Assembly (NCBI RefSeq): GCF_025133575.1
Contig: NZ_CP104011.1
Coordinates: forward strand, 2,356,001 to 2,420,000
DNA from: Pseudomonas sp. GCEP-101
GTDB taxonomy: Bacteria > Pseudomonadota > Gammaproteobacteria > Pseudomonadales > Pseudomonadaceae
Direction: 5' to 3'
Length of the DNA stretch: 64,000 nucleotides
In this document: one piece after another, positions 44,337 through 54,396 of the stretch
Layout: each line of letters begins with the position of its first letter
How positions within the stretch are numbered: position 1 is the first letter of the stretch
Program-made: the position numbers and the translations under genes
The notes under the pieces: generated by a model
What the model was told of the DNA's origin: nothing
What the model saw: only the letters and a program-made list of their open reading frames with translations
The model's database searches: none

Positions 44337-45617
44337 GTGCGACCCACGGCCCCTTACCGGATCAGCCATTTCCTCACGCCCCTGTTGCTGATTCCGGCCG
44401 GCATCGCCGCCGGCTCCCTGGGCGAACTGTCTGACTTCTTCATTTCCCTGTTCAACGTGCTGCCGACCCTGCTGCTCCTGCTCGGCGGCGCGCTGTGCCT
44501 GGTCTACGGCCGCCAGCGCCAGTTGTTCATGCTAGCGGTGGTGTACATCGCCTATTTCCTGCTCGACACCCAGGTCGACTACTTCCAGGCGCACCGGGTG
44601 GTGATGCCCGAGGCGGCGCTGGTGTTTCACCTGTGCTGCGTGCTGTTGCCGCTGCTCTACGGCCTGTACGGCATCTGGCAGGAACGCATGCACATGCTGC
44701 AGGACCTGCTCGCCCGCAGCGCCGGGCTGATCGCCGTGGTCGGCGTTGCCACGGCGCTGGCCCGGCGTTTCCCCCAGGGCCTGGCGGAGCTGCTCAGCGA
44801 CACCTACTGGCCGTCCCTGCACGGCCAGTGGATGAACCTGGCCCAGTTGTCCTACCTCGGCTTCCTGATGGCCTTCATCGCCCTGGTGGCCGCCTACGTG
44901 CGCCAGCCTCGTCCGTTGCACGCCGCGCAACTGCTGGGCTTGCTCGGGCTGCTGTGGATGCTGCCCAAGGTGTTCATCCTGCCCCACGCGCTGACCGTGA
45001 TGACCAGCCTGGTGATGCTCACCCTGGCCGGCGCGGTGGCCCACGAGGCCTATCAGATGGCCTTCCGCGACGAACTCACCGGGCTGCCCGGCCGGCGCGC
45101 GCTGAACGAGCGCTTCCAGCGCCTGGGCCAGCAATACGTGCTGGCGATGATCGACGTGGACCACTTCAAGAAATTCAACGACAGCCACGGCCATGATGTC
45201 GGCGACCAGGTGCTGCGCATGGTCGCCAGCCAGTTGCGCCGCACCGGTGGCGGCGGCAAGGCGTACCGCTATGGCGGCGAGGAATTCACCCTGGTGTTCG
45301 CCGGCAAGACGGTGGAGCAGTGTCTGCCGTACCTCGATGGCGTCCGCCAGGCCATCGAGGGGTACGCCATGCATCTGCGCGACCGTGGCAACCGACCGCG
45401 GGACGACCGCCAGGGTCGCAACCGGCGTGGTGGCAAGGACGCGCAGACGGTCTCGGTGACCATCAGCGTCGGGGTTGCCGAGCGCGACGGCGAGCGGCGC
45501 AACCCGGAAGAAGTGATCAAGGGCGCCGACGAGGCGCTGTACTCGGCCAAGAGCGGCGGGCGCAACCGCGTGGCGGTGCACGGGCAATCGCGACGCGGCG
45601 CGGTGCGCACCGCCTGA
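44337..45617 (+). CDS. Membrane-bound GGDEF diguanylate cyclase
   Basis: 426 residues: about seven TM helices (20-235), then a GGDEF domain with FRDELTGLPGRRALNERF, MIDVDHFKKFNDSHGHDVGDQVLR and active-site YRYGGEEF. GGEEF is a normal active form; no RxxD inhibitory site is visible before it. The GGDEF domain has an Arg/Asp-rich insert (RDRGNRPRDDRQGRNRRGGKD). GTG start with weak ribosome site. It separates acyl-CoA dehydrogenase genes that are contiguous in PAO1. Confidence 0.88.
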   Translation: MRPTAPYRISHFLTPLLLIPAGIAAGSLGELSDFFISLFNVLPTLLLLLGGALCLVYGRQRQLFMLAVVYIAYFLLDTQVDYFQAHRVVMPEAALVFHLCCVLLPLLYGLYGIWQERMHMLQDLLARSAGLIAVVGVATALARRFPQGLAELLSDTYWPSLHGQWMNLAQLSYLGFLMAFIALVAAYVRQPRPLHAAQLLGLLGLLWMLPKVFILPHALTVMTSLVMLTLAGAVAHEAYQMAFRDELTGLPGRRALNERFQRLGQQYVLAMIDVDHFKKFNDSHGHDVGDQVLRMVASQLRRTGGGGKAYRYGGEEFTLVFAGKTVEQCLPYLDGVRQAIEGYAMHLRDRGNRPRDDRQGRNRRGGKDAQTVSVTISVGVAERDGERRNPEEVIKGADEALYSAKSGGRNRVAVHGQSRRGAVRTA

Positions 45618-45684
45618 GCGGCCTGCGTTATGACCGCGCATTCAGCCCGTGCAGCGTGATTGTCCGGCGCCTCGCGGGCCGTTA

Positions 45685-45719
45685 GGTTCAGGCTTTGCGC
45701 CATGCTGGCGCCCTGAACC
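45685..45719. promoter_or_regulatory. Inverted repeat before acyl-CoA dehydrogenase 2
   Basis: GGTTCAGG and CCTGAACC, with inner GCGCC-ATGCT-GGCGC, ending 15 bases before the ATG. Could be an operator or a leader hairpin. Confidence 0.4.
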
Positions 45720-45734
45720 GAACGGAGATTCGCC

Positions 45735-47531
<1,797 letters not shown>

Positions 47532-47544
47532 TCCCTGAAGGCTG

Positions 47545-47621
47545 CGCAGGACGGATAACGCCAGCGGCGTCATCCGCCGCTGGGCCGGCGGATAAAGCGT
47601 TCCGCTGTATCCGCCCTGCGC
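47545..47621. repeat. Family E repeat
   Basis: CGCAGGACGGATAACGCC...CATCCGCCGCTGGGC...GGCGGATAAAGCG...CCGCCCTGCGC; same plan as 19037-19111 and 49959-50038. Confidence 0.65.
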
Positions 47622-47683
47622 TTCCGCTGGCCGGGCGGTCCGCCTGGTCAGTCACCCCGCGTACATTCCGGCACGGCTACAGT

Positions 47684-47714
47684 TTGTGACCAATCTATAG
47701 TTGTGTGGTCACAA
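47684..47714. promoter_or_regulatory. Inverted repeat upstream of acyl-CoA dehydrogenase 3
   Basis: TTGTGACCA, 13 bases, TGGTCACAA (perfect 9-base arms, centres two helical turns apart), with nested GTTGTG-TGGT-CACAAC at 47700-47715. Probable operator, 120-150 bases before the start; regulator unknown. Confidence 0.5.
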
Positions 47715-47833
47715 CATGACGCTTAAAGTCTGAAAAGTTGTTGGAGTAAACTCCGGCGGCGTACCTTCGTGTACCTCCTATTCTGATACCGCTGGCTGCC
47801 TCATCAGCCGTCGTTTTCGTTCGAGGATCCATC

Positions 47834-49612
47834 ATGGCTGACTACAAAGCTCCCCTGCGCGACATGCAATTCGTCCTCAATGAAGTCTTCGAGGTCGCCA
47901 ATCTCTGGGCCGAACTGCCCGCCCTGGCCGAGACCGTGGATGCCGAGACCGCGTCGGCGATCCTCGAAGAGGCCGGCAAGGTCACCGGCGGCGTGATCGC
48001 CCCGCTGAACCGCAGCGGCGACGAAGAAGGCTGCAGCTGGAGCGCCGAGGGCGTGAAAACCCCGGCCGGCTTCCCCGAGGCCTACCGCACCTACGCCGAA
48101 GGCGGCTGGGTGGGCGTGGGCGGCGATCCGGCCTTCGGCGGCATGGGCATGCCCAAGGTGATCGGCGCCCAGGTCGAGGAAATGGTCAACTCCGCCAACC
48201 TGTCCTTCGGCCTGTACCCGATGCTGACCGCCGGTGCCTGCCTGTCGCTGCTCAACCACGCCAGCGAAGAACTCAAGGCCAAGTACCTGCCGAACATGTA
48301 CGCCGGCACCTGGGCCGGCTCGATGTGCCTGACCGAGCCGCACGCCGGCACGGACCTGGGCATCATCCGCACCAAGGCCGAACCGCAGGCCGACGGCAGC
48401 TTCAAGATTTCCGGCACGAAGATCTTCATCACCGGCGGCGAGCACGACCTGACCGAGAACATCATCCACCTGGTGCTGGCCAAGCTCCCCGACGCGCCGG
48501 CCGGTTCCAAGGGCATCTCGCTGTTCCTGGTGCCGAAGGTGATGGTCAACGCCGACGGCTCGCTGGGCGAGCGCAACGCCGTGTCCTGCGGCTCCATCGA
48601 GCACAAGATGGGCATCAAGGCCTCCGCCACCTGCGTGATGAACTTCGACGGCGCCACCGGCTGGATCGTCGATGCGCCGAACAAGGGCCTGGCCGCCATG
48701 TTCACCATGATGAACTACGAGCGCCTGGGCGTGGGCATCCAGGGCCTGGCCACCGGCGAGCGCTCCTACCAGAGCGCCGTGGAATACGCCCGCGAGCGTA
48801 TCCAGAGCCGCGCGCCGACCGGCCCGGTCGCCAAGGACAAGGCCGCCGACCCGATCATCGTCCACCCGGACGTGCGTCGCATGCTGCTCACCATGAAGGC
48901 GCTGAACGAGGGCGGCCGCGCCTTCTCCAGCTACGTCGCCATGCAGCTGGACACCGCCAAGTACAGCGAAGAGCCGACCACCCGCAAGCGCGCCGAGGAA
49001 CTGGTCGCCCTGCTGACCCCGGTGGCCAAGGCCTTCCTCACCGACATGGGCCTGGAAACCACTATTCACGGCCAGCAGATCTTCGGTGGCCACGGCTTCA
49101 TCCGCGAGTGGGGCCAGGAGCAGCTGGTACGCGACTGCCGCATCACCCAGATCTACGAAGGCACCAACGGCATCCAGGCGCTGGACCTGATGGGCCGCAA
49201 GATCGTCGGCAGCGGCGGCGCCTACGCCAAGCTGTTCACCGACGAGATCCGTGCCTTCACCGCCTCGGCGTCGGCCGAGCTGGCCGAATTCACCGGCCCG
49301 CTGAACGCCGCCGTGCAGAACCTGGACGAGCTGACCGCCTGGGTCCTGGACCGTGCCAAGGGCAACCCGAATGAAATCGGCGCCGCCTCGGTCGAGTACC
49401 TGCACGCCTTCGGCTACACCGCCTATGCGTACATGTGGGCCCTGATGGCGCGCGCTGCGCTGGGTAAGGAAGGCCAGGACGAGTTCTACGCCAGCAAGCT
49501 CGGCACCGCGCGCTTCTACTTCGCCCGCCTGCTGCCGCGTATCCACTCCCTGACCGCCTCGGTGAAGGCCGGCAGCGAGTCGCTGTACCTGCTGGACGCC
49601 GCGCAGTTCTAA
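47834..49612 (+). CDS. Acyl-CoA dehydrogenase (paralogue 3)
   Basis: 592 residues, PA0508-like. [27 protein letters not shown] start, MCLTEPHAGTDLGIIRTKA (Cys of the others is Ala here), IYEGTNGIQALDLMGRK with the catalytic Glu. More diverged from paralogues 1 and 2 than these are from each other, and it has its own upstream inverted repeat, so it may serve a different substrate. Confidence 0.92.
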   Translation: MADYKAPLRDMQFVLNEVFEVANLWAELPALAETVDAETASAILEEAGKVTGGVIAPLNRSGDEEGCSWSAEGVKTPAGFPEAYRTYAEGGWVGVGGDPAFGGMGMPKVIGAQVEEMVNSANLSFGLYPMLTAGACLSLLNHASEELKAKYLPNMYAGTWAGSMCLTEPHAGTDLGIIRTKAEPQADGSFKISGTKIFITGGEHDLTENIIHLVLAKLPDAPAGSKGISLFLVPKVMVNADGSLGERNAVSCGSIEHKMGIKASATCVMNFDGATGWIVDAPNKGLAAMFTMMNYERLGVGIQGLATGERSYQSAVEYARERIQSRAPTGPVAKDKAADPIIVHPDVRRMLLTMKALNEGGRAFSSYVAMQLDTAKYSEEPTTRKRAEELVALLTPVAKAFLTDMGLETTIHGQQIFGGHGFIREWGQEQLVRDCRITQIYEGTNGIQALDLMGRKIVGSGGAYAKLFTDEIRAFTASASAELAEFTGPLNAAVQNLDELTAWVLDRAKGNPNEIGAASVEYLHAFGYTAYAYMWALMARAALGKEGQDEFYASKLGTARFYFARLLPRIHSLTASVKAGSESLYLLDAAQF

Positions 49613-49625
49613 GCGGGCGATACCC

Positions 49626-49652
49626 AAAAGCCCCGCTTCGGCGGGGCTTTTT
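49626..49652 (+). terminator. Rho-independent terminator
   Basis: AAAAGCCCCGC-TTCG-GCGGGGCTTTTT, 13 bases after the dehydrogenase stop. Confidence 0.93.
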
Positions 49653-49692
49653 GTGGGTTATTCCCCATCCGAAGGACGCTAGTACTAATCCG

Positions 49693-49710
49693 TGTAAGCC
49701 TAAGCTTACA
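49693..49710. promoter_or_regulatory. GacA upstream activating site of rsmY
   Basis: TGTAAGCCTAAGCTTACA, a full match to the GacA box TGTAAGC-N4-GCTTACA, centred about 68 bases before the predicted RsmY 5' end. Confidence 0.92.
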
Positions 49711-49769
49711 AACAGCGGTGGTGATCGGCGTCTTTCTGACAACGTCCTGCGGCGGTAACCTTCTCCTCA

Positions 49770-49896
49770 GTCAGGACATTGCGCAGGAAGCGCCAACGAC
49801 AATACGGAAACAAGGGAATCCACCAAGGACGGTGGCTAGCACGGACGTGAGGATATCGGTCTGCAAAACCCCGCTTCGCAAGAAGCGGGGTTTTTT
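49770..49896 (+). ncRNA. rsmY: Regulatory sRNA RsmY
   Basis: About 127 nt, beginning GTCAGGACATTGCGCAGGAA, the characteristic RsmY 5' end. Seven GGA motifs (49774-49858: AGGAc, AGGAa, CGGAa, GGGAa, AGGAc, CGGAc, AGGAt) fit binding of several RsmA/CsrA dimers. It ends in a 13-pair GC-rich terminator and has a perfect GacA box. RsmY titrates RsmA under GacS/GacA control. No ORF overlaps it. Confidence 0.93.
49865..49896 (+). terminator. Rho-independent terminator of rsmY
   Basis: AAAACCCCGCTTC-GCAA-GAAGCGGGGTTTT with TTTTTT. Confidence 0.95.
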
Positions 49897-49958
49897 CTTG
49901 CCTGCGATTTCCTCGCGTCTCAAAAATCTACCGTTGCGCAGAAACGCTCGAACGTCAC

Positions 49959-50038
49959 CGTAGGGCGAATAACGTGTCCGCGTTATCCGCCGCTGGGTCA
50001 GGTGGCGGATAACCTGATCCGGTTCAGGCGCCCTACCG
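49959..50038. repeat. Family E repeat
   Basis: CGTAGGGCGAATAACG...CGTTATCCGCC...GGCGGATAACC...GGCGCCCTACCG; related to 19037-19111. Confidence 0.75.
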
Positions 50039-50074
50039 CGTACCGCATGAAGCGGCGTTTCGCGGACTGGACCT

Positions 50075-50140
50075 GTAGGAGCGAGCTTGCTCGCGAATGA
50101 TCCCGCGCGGAGTCCGGTTCGCGAGCAAGCTCGCTCCTAC
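50075..50140. repeat. REP family A pair
   Basis: GTAGGAGCGAGCTTGCTCGC left, GCGAGCAAGCTCGCTCCTAC right. Confidence 0.92.
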
Positions 50141-50153
50141 AAAAAGCGGGTCG

Positions 50154-51032
50154 TTACACTGCCCCATCCAGCAGCGAGCGCAACAGCTCCACCGTTGGTT
50201 GCTGCCGCTGCGCATCGCGGTACACCAGCCCCACGCTCAGCGGAATGCGGGGCTCGCTCAGCGGCTTCCACAGCAAATCCTTGTGCCCGTGCATCTGTCG
50301 TGCGCGCCCGGGCAGCACGGTGGCGAAGCGGCTCTGCGGCAGGCTGTCGAGGATGCCACCCATGTGGTTCAGCTCGGCCTGTACCCGCGGCCGGCGGCCG
50401 ATGGCCGCCAACTGCTCCTGCCAGATCTGCCGGGCGCGGAATTCCTCGCCGAGCAGCAGCATCGGCAGTTCCGCCGCCTGCGCCAGCGACACCTTCTTGA
50501 AGTCCTTCAGCGGATGGTCCGCCGGGATGACCAGTTGCAGCTCGTCCGGGTACAGCTCCACGCCGTGCAGCGCCGGTTGGCGCGGCGGCAGGAAACCGAT
50601 GCCGATGTCCAGCTGGCCGATCAGCAGGCGACGCTCGATCTCCACGCCGGAGAGTTCGTAGATGCGCACCTGCACATGCGGCTGCGCGGCGTGCAGGCAT
50701 TCCACCAGGTGCGGCACCAGGCTCGCGTTGACCGTCTGCAGCACGCCGATGGCCAGGCTGCGCGCGCTCTGCCCGCGGAACGCACGCAGCGCCTCGCGGG
50801 CCCGCTCCAGGCCTTCGAGTAGCGGCACCGCATGGTTGTACAGCGTGTGTCCGGCGGCAGTGGGCAGCAGGCGCTTGCCGCTGCGCTGGAACAGCGCCAC
50901 GTCGAGGTTCTGCTCCAACTGGCGGATCTGCTGCGAGAGCGCCGGCTGGGAAATCGCCAGCCGTTCGGCGGCACGCCCGACATGGCCTTCCTCGTACAGC
51001 GCGACGAAATAGCGGAGCTGGCGAAAATCCAT
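50154..51032 (-). CDS. LysR-family transcriptional regulator (PA0528-like)
   Basis: 292 residues. HTH (MDFRQLRYFVALYEEGHVGRAAERLAISQPALSQQIRQLEQNL) and periplasmic-binding-like effector domain resembling CynR/CatM types. Follows rsmY as in PAO1 (PA0528, by memory) and is divergent from the MOSC gene about 100 bases away. Target and effector unknown. Confidence 0.9.
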   Translation of the reverse strand: MDFRQLRYFVALYEEGHVGRAAERLAISQPALSQQIRQLEQNLDVALFQRSGKRLLPTAAGHTLYNHAVPLLEGLERAREALRAFRGQSARSLAIGVLQTVNASLVPHLVECLHAAQPHVQVRIYELSGVEIERRLLIGQLDIGIGFLPPRQPALHGVELYPDELQLVIPADHPLKDFKKVSLAQAAELPMLLLGEEFRARQIWQEQLAAIGRRPRVQAELNHMGGILDSLPQSRFATVLPGRARQMHGHKDLLWKPLSEPRIPLSVGLVYRDAQRQQPTVELLRSLLDGAV

Positions 51033-51132
51033 AAGGTCTACTTATCAACGAAACTGGAAAATCGAAATGGAGTGTTGCCGGTCAGGCCCTCTACTCTAGC
51101 GCTTGTCCGCTGTCTCAGATGGGTAGACAAAG

Positions 51133-51840
51133 GTGGAAAGCATCGTCATCCAGGGCGTTTTCATAGGCAAAGTCGAAGAGAGCTGGGGTGGTCTGCTCAG
51201 CGATATCGACCAGTTGGAAACGCACGAGGAAGTCTGGCTCGGCGCCCAGGGGTTGCCGGGGGACGCGCGGGCCGACCTGCGCCGCGACGGCGGCCTGGAC
51301 CGCGCGCTGCACCACTACCCGGCCGAGCACTACCGGCACTGGCGCAAGCTGCACCCGCAGACGCGCTGGCGACAGCCGGCCTTCGGCGAGAACCTGTCCA
51401 CCTTCGGCCTCAACGAACAGGAGGTCTGCATCGGCGACCTGTTCCGCTGGGGAGAGGCGCTGATCGAAGTGAGCCAGCCGCGCTCGCCCAGCTATCGGCT
51501 GGCGCGGCGCTGGAACCTCCCCGAGCTGCCGCTGGAAGTGCAGCAGCAGGGGCGCTGCGGCTGGTTCTACCGGGTGCGCCGTGCCGGCATGGTGGCGGCT
51601 GACGCGCCGCTGGAACTGGTGCAGCGGCACTACCCGCAGCTCACCGTGGCGAGCCTGCTGGACTGGTACTTCGGCCACCCGCTGGAACGTACCGGGCTGC
51701 GCCTGATGATGGCCTGCGACGCGCTGTCCCTGCGCTGGCGCAAGACCGCTGCACAACGCCTCACCAGTGGCGTGCTGGAAGACTGGACGGCCCGCCTGGC
51801 GGGCCCCGAATGTTCGGAGCAGGGCGGCCTGCCAGGCTGA
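51133..51840 (+). CDS. MOSC-domain protein lacking the conserved cysteine
   Basis: 235 residues, YiiM-like MOSC (molybdenum cofactor sulfurase C-terminal) fold: GGLDRALHHYPAEHYRHW and FGENLSTFGLNEQEVCIGD are typical, and a helical 3-alpha tail follows (about 165-220). In the motif QPRxPC the Cys is Ser120 here (QPRSPSY). GTG start at 51133 with AAAG-type weak ribosome site. A cysteine-less MOSC would not bind Moco sulfur in the usual way. Confidence 0.8.
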   Translation: MESIVIQGVFIGKVEESWGGLLSDIDQLETHEEVWLGAQGLPGDARADLRRDGGLDRALHHYPAEHYRHWRKLHPQTRWRQPAFGENLSTFGLNEQEVCIGDLFRWGEALIEVSQPRSPSYRLARRWNLPELPLEVQQQGRCGWFYRVRRAGMVAADAPLELVQRHYPQLTVASLLDWYFGHPLERTGLRLMMACDALSLRWRKTAAQRLTSGVLEDWTARLAGPECSEQGGLPG

Positions 51841-51949
51841 GCCGCGCTGTTTCCGCAAATGCCCTCGCGCCCGCCCCCGGACGTCGTCTTGGTCCTGTGG
51901 GGCGGCTTTTATTCCCTCGCCGCCGAACTCGTCACCGGGTTCGGCGGCG

Positions 51950-51967
51950 TTGTCATGCCGACGTAAC
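51950..51967. promoter_or_regulatory. Weak Pho-box-like sequence upstream of phoX
   Basis: TTGTCAT-GCCG-ACGTAAC. The first half is one mismatch from CTGTCAT, the second half is poor. Confidence 0.25.
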
Positions 51968-52048
51968 ACCCCGTTCCTAACCTTCCGCCGATAGCTTCTA
52001 CTGACAACCCGAGCCGTCACACGGCGGCCGCGCGGAAGGAACCTTCTG

Positions 52049-54022
52049 ATGAGCGAGCGTTTCCAGGATTTCCACGACCGACTGGCCGCTTTCGACGACC
52101 AGTCGATCAACCCCTCCGGCAATGTGCCGATGAGCGAACTGATCGACGCCTCGCGCCGTCGCCTGCTGAAGAACAGCCTGGTGCTGGGCGCCGTCGGTTT
52201 CCTCGGCGGCGGCCTGTTCCCGGGCCGCTCGCTGTTCGCCGCCGACGCGCCGGTGCCCACCGCGTTGCTCGGCTTCAAGGGCGTGCCGGTACAGCAGGAC
52301 CCGAAATTCGACCGGGTGATCGTCGCCGAGGGCTATACCGCCCGGCCGTTCTTCTCCTGGGGCGACACCGTGGTGACCGGCGCGCCGGCCTGGAAAGGCG
52401 ACGCCAGCGAAGACTGGAAAGCCCAGGAGCTGCAGGCCGGCGACAACCATGACGGCATGCACTACTTCCCCTTCCCCGATGCGCCGGACAGCCACGGCCT
52501 GCTGGTCATCAACCACGAATACATCAACCCGACGCTGCATCCGAAGGGCCAGACCTTCGAGGACCGTCCCGATGGTTCGCGCGGTCGTCCGGAAGGCGAG
52601 GTGCGCAAGGAAATCGCGGCCCACGGTCTGAGCGTCATCGAGGTGAAGAAGGACGCCGGGGGCCAGTGGCAGCGCGTCGAGGGGTCGAGCTACAACCGCC
52701 GCATCACCGGCAGCTCGCCGCTGGACCTGTCCGGCCCCCTGGCTGGCCACGATCTGCTGCGCACCGCCAGCGACCCCGAGGCCAAGCGGGTACTCGGCAC
52801 CCTGAACAACTGCTCCATGGGCGTCACGCCCTGGGGCACCTACCTCGCGTGCGAGGAGAACTGGCACCAGTACTTCGTCAACCGCGACAAGGACGACTTC
52901 GCCAAGCGCGTTTCGCACAAGCGCTACGGACTTTCCAACGGCCAGTTCAGCAATTACTACGCGTGGGAAGCGGTGGATGAGCGCTTCGATGCGACGCCCA
53001 AGGCGGACCAGCCCCACGGCGGCCACGTCAACGAACCGAACCGTTTCGGCTGGGTGGTGGAGATCGACCCGTTCGACCCGACGTCCACGCCGAAGAAACG
53101 CACCGCCGTCGGCCGCTTCTGCCGCGAATGCTCGACCCTGTCGCTGGGCGCCGACAACCGCATGGCGTTCTACTACGGCGATGACACCAAGGGCGAGTAC
53201 ATCTACAAGTTCGTCCCCGCAGGCACGTACCACCCGGACAACCGCGCGGCGAACGCCGATCTGCTGGACGAAGGCACCCTCTACGTCGCGCGCTTCAACG
53301 CCGACGGCAGCGGCCAGTGGCTGCCGCTCGTGCATGGGCAGAACGGCCTGACGGCCGAGAACGGTTTCCCCAGCCAGGCCGAGGTGCTGGTCAACGCCCG
53401 CGCCGCTGCCGACAAGCTGGGCGCCACGCCCATGGACCGCCCCGAGTGGGTGGCCGTGCAGCAGACCACCCGCGAGGTGTACGTCAGCCTCACCAACAAC
53501 GATGCCCGCGGCAAGAAGCAGCCGGTGGACGCCGCCAACCCACGCAAGGAAAACCTCCACGGGCAGATCCTGCGCTGGAACGAGGCCGGCGGAGACCCCA
53601 CCGCCACCAGCTTCCAGTGGGACATCTTCCTGCTGGCCGGCGAGCAGAAAGGCTCCGGCGCGCCGCAGAACCTGATCGGCACCATCAACGGCGACATCTT
53701 TTCCTCGCCGGACGGGCTCTACTTCGACACCGCCGGCCGTCTGTGGATCGAGACCGACTACGATGACGCCGAGGCGCCGATGCAGGCCATGGGCTGCAAC
53801 CAGTTGCTCTGTGCCGACTTGCACAGCCGCGAGGTGCGCCGCTTCCTGGTCGGCCCGCGCGGCTGCGAGCTGACCGGCATCACCCAGACGCCGGACGGCA
53901 AGACGCTGTGGGTGAACATCCAGCACCCGACGCTCAGCTTCCCCGCCAGCGACGGCAAGAGCATCCCGCGTTCCACGACGCTGGTGATCACCAAGGACGA
54001 TGGGGGCGTGATCGGGACCTGA
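52049..54022 (+). CDS. phoX: Tat-exported PhoX-family phosphatase
   Basis: 657 residues. Tat signal with SRRRLLKNSLVLGAVGFLGGG (about 32-52) after an about 30-residue N-terminal extension; mature protein is the DUF839/PhoX propeller, with TPWGTYLACEENWHQYF, NEPNRFGWVVEIDPFDP and DGLYFDTAGRLWIETD. PhoX is a calcium/iron-dependent periplasmic phosphomonoesterase. GGAAGGAACC upstream of the ATG. No analogue sits here in PAO1 by memory. Confidence 0.87.
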   Translation: MSERFQDFHDRLAAFDDQSINPSGNVPMSELIDASRRRLLKNSLVLGAVGFLGGGLFPGRSLFAADAPVPTALLGFKGVPVQQDPKFDRVIVAEGYTARPFFSWGDTVVTGAPAWKGDASEDWKAQELQAGDNHDGMHYFPFPDAPDSHGLLVINHEYINPTLHPKGQTFEDRPDGSRGRPEGEVRKEIAAHGLSVIEVKKDAGGQWQRVEGSSYNRRITGSSPLDLSGPLAGHDLLRTASDPEAKRVLGTLNNCSMGVTPWGTYLACEENWHQYFVNRDKDDFAKRVSHKRYGLSNGQFSNYYAWEAVDERFDATPKADQPHGGHVNEPNRFGWVVEIDPFDPTSTPKKRTAVGRFCRECSTLSLGADNRMAFYYGDDTKGEYIYKFVPAGTYHPDNRAANADLLDEGTLYVARFNADGSGQWLPLVHGQNGLTAENGFPSQAEVLVNARAAADKLGATPMDRPEWVAVQQTTREVYVSLTNNDARGKKQPVDAANPRKENLHGQILRWNEAGGDPTATSFQWDIFLLAGEQKGSGAPQNLIGTINGDIFSSPDGLYFDTAGRLWIETDYDDAEAPMQAMGCNQLLCADLHSREVRRFLVGPRGCELTGITQTPDGKTLWVNIQHPTLSFPASDGKSIPRSTTLVITKDDGGVIGT

Positions 54023-54057
54023 CGGCGGCTGAGTGGGAGGCCCGGTGCCGGGGCTTT

Positions 54058-54176
54058 CCCCTCACCCCAGCCCTCTCCCGGAGGGAGAGGGAGCCGTTCG
54101 TGCCGGCTGGCGGTGTCGTGTCAGCCTGCGCCGATCAGTTCCCTCTCCCACTTGCGGGAGAGGGTTAGGGAGAGGG
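54058..54176. repeat. Family D repeat (second full copy)
   Basis: CCCTCACCCCAGCCCTCTCC ... GGGAGAGGGTTAGGGAGAGGG, about 119 bases, matching 13804-13918. Together with the REP fragments downstream it fills most of the 374 bases between phoX and the FNR-type gene. Confidence 0.8.
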
Positions 54177-54236
54177 AGCTTTCGGCTGTGCGGTAAGGGC
54201 ATGACGCCGTGGCTCATGCCGGCCCATGCACCGCTA

Positions 54237-54378
54237 TCGCGGTGATCGCGGAGAAGCTCCGCTCCTACGGGGAAATGTCCGTGGGGGCGTGCGGAGATTT
54301 GGCTGGTCGCGGGCATGGCCCGCTCCTACAGGGGGAGCGCCGATCCGCTCTTCGTAGGAGCGAGCTTGCTCGCGAACC
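54237..54378. repeat. Three single REP arms (families B, C and A)
   Basis: ATCGCGG..GAGAAGCTCCGCTCCTAC (54237-54269), GTCGCGGGCATGGCCCGCTC (54308-54331) and GTAGGAGCGAGCTTGCTCGC (54355-54378). Each is an unpaired arm. Confidence 0.7.
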
Positions 54379-54396
54379 CCGCCCCCCGCGAAACAC

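Noticed and set aside
42144..44369. 741-codon open frame on the minus strand opposite acyl-CoA dehydrogenase 1 (and similar long antisense frames opposite the YccS gene, glcB and the other dehydrogenases)
   Set aside because: Shadow frames caused by high GC third positions; composition is unlike a real protein (His/Gln/Val/Gly rich) and the sense frames encode full known families.
51950..51967. A firm Pho box for phoX
   Set aside because: Only the first half-site fits; the second matches at three of seven positions, so kept as low-confidence only.
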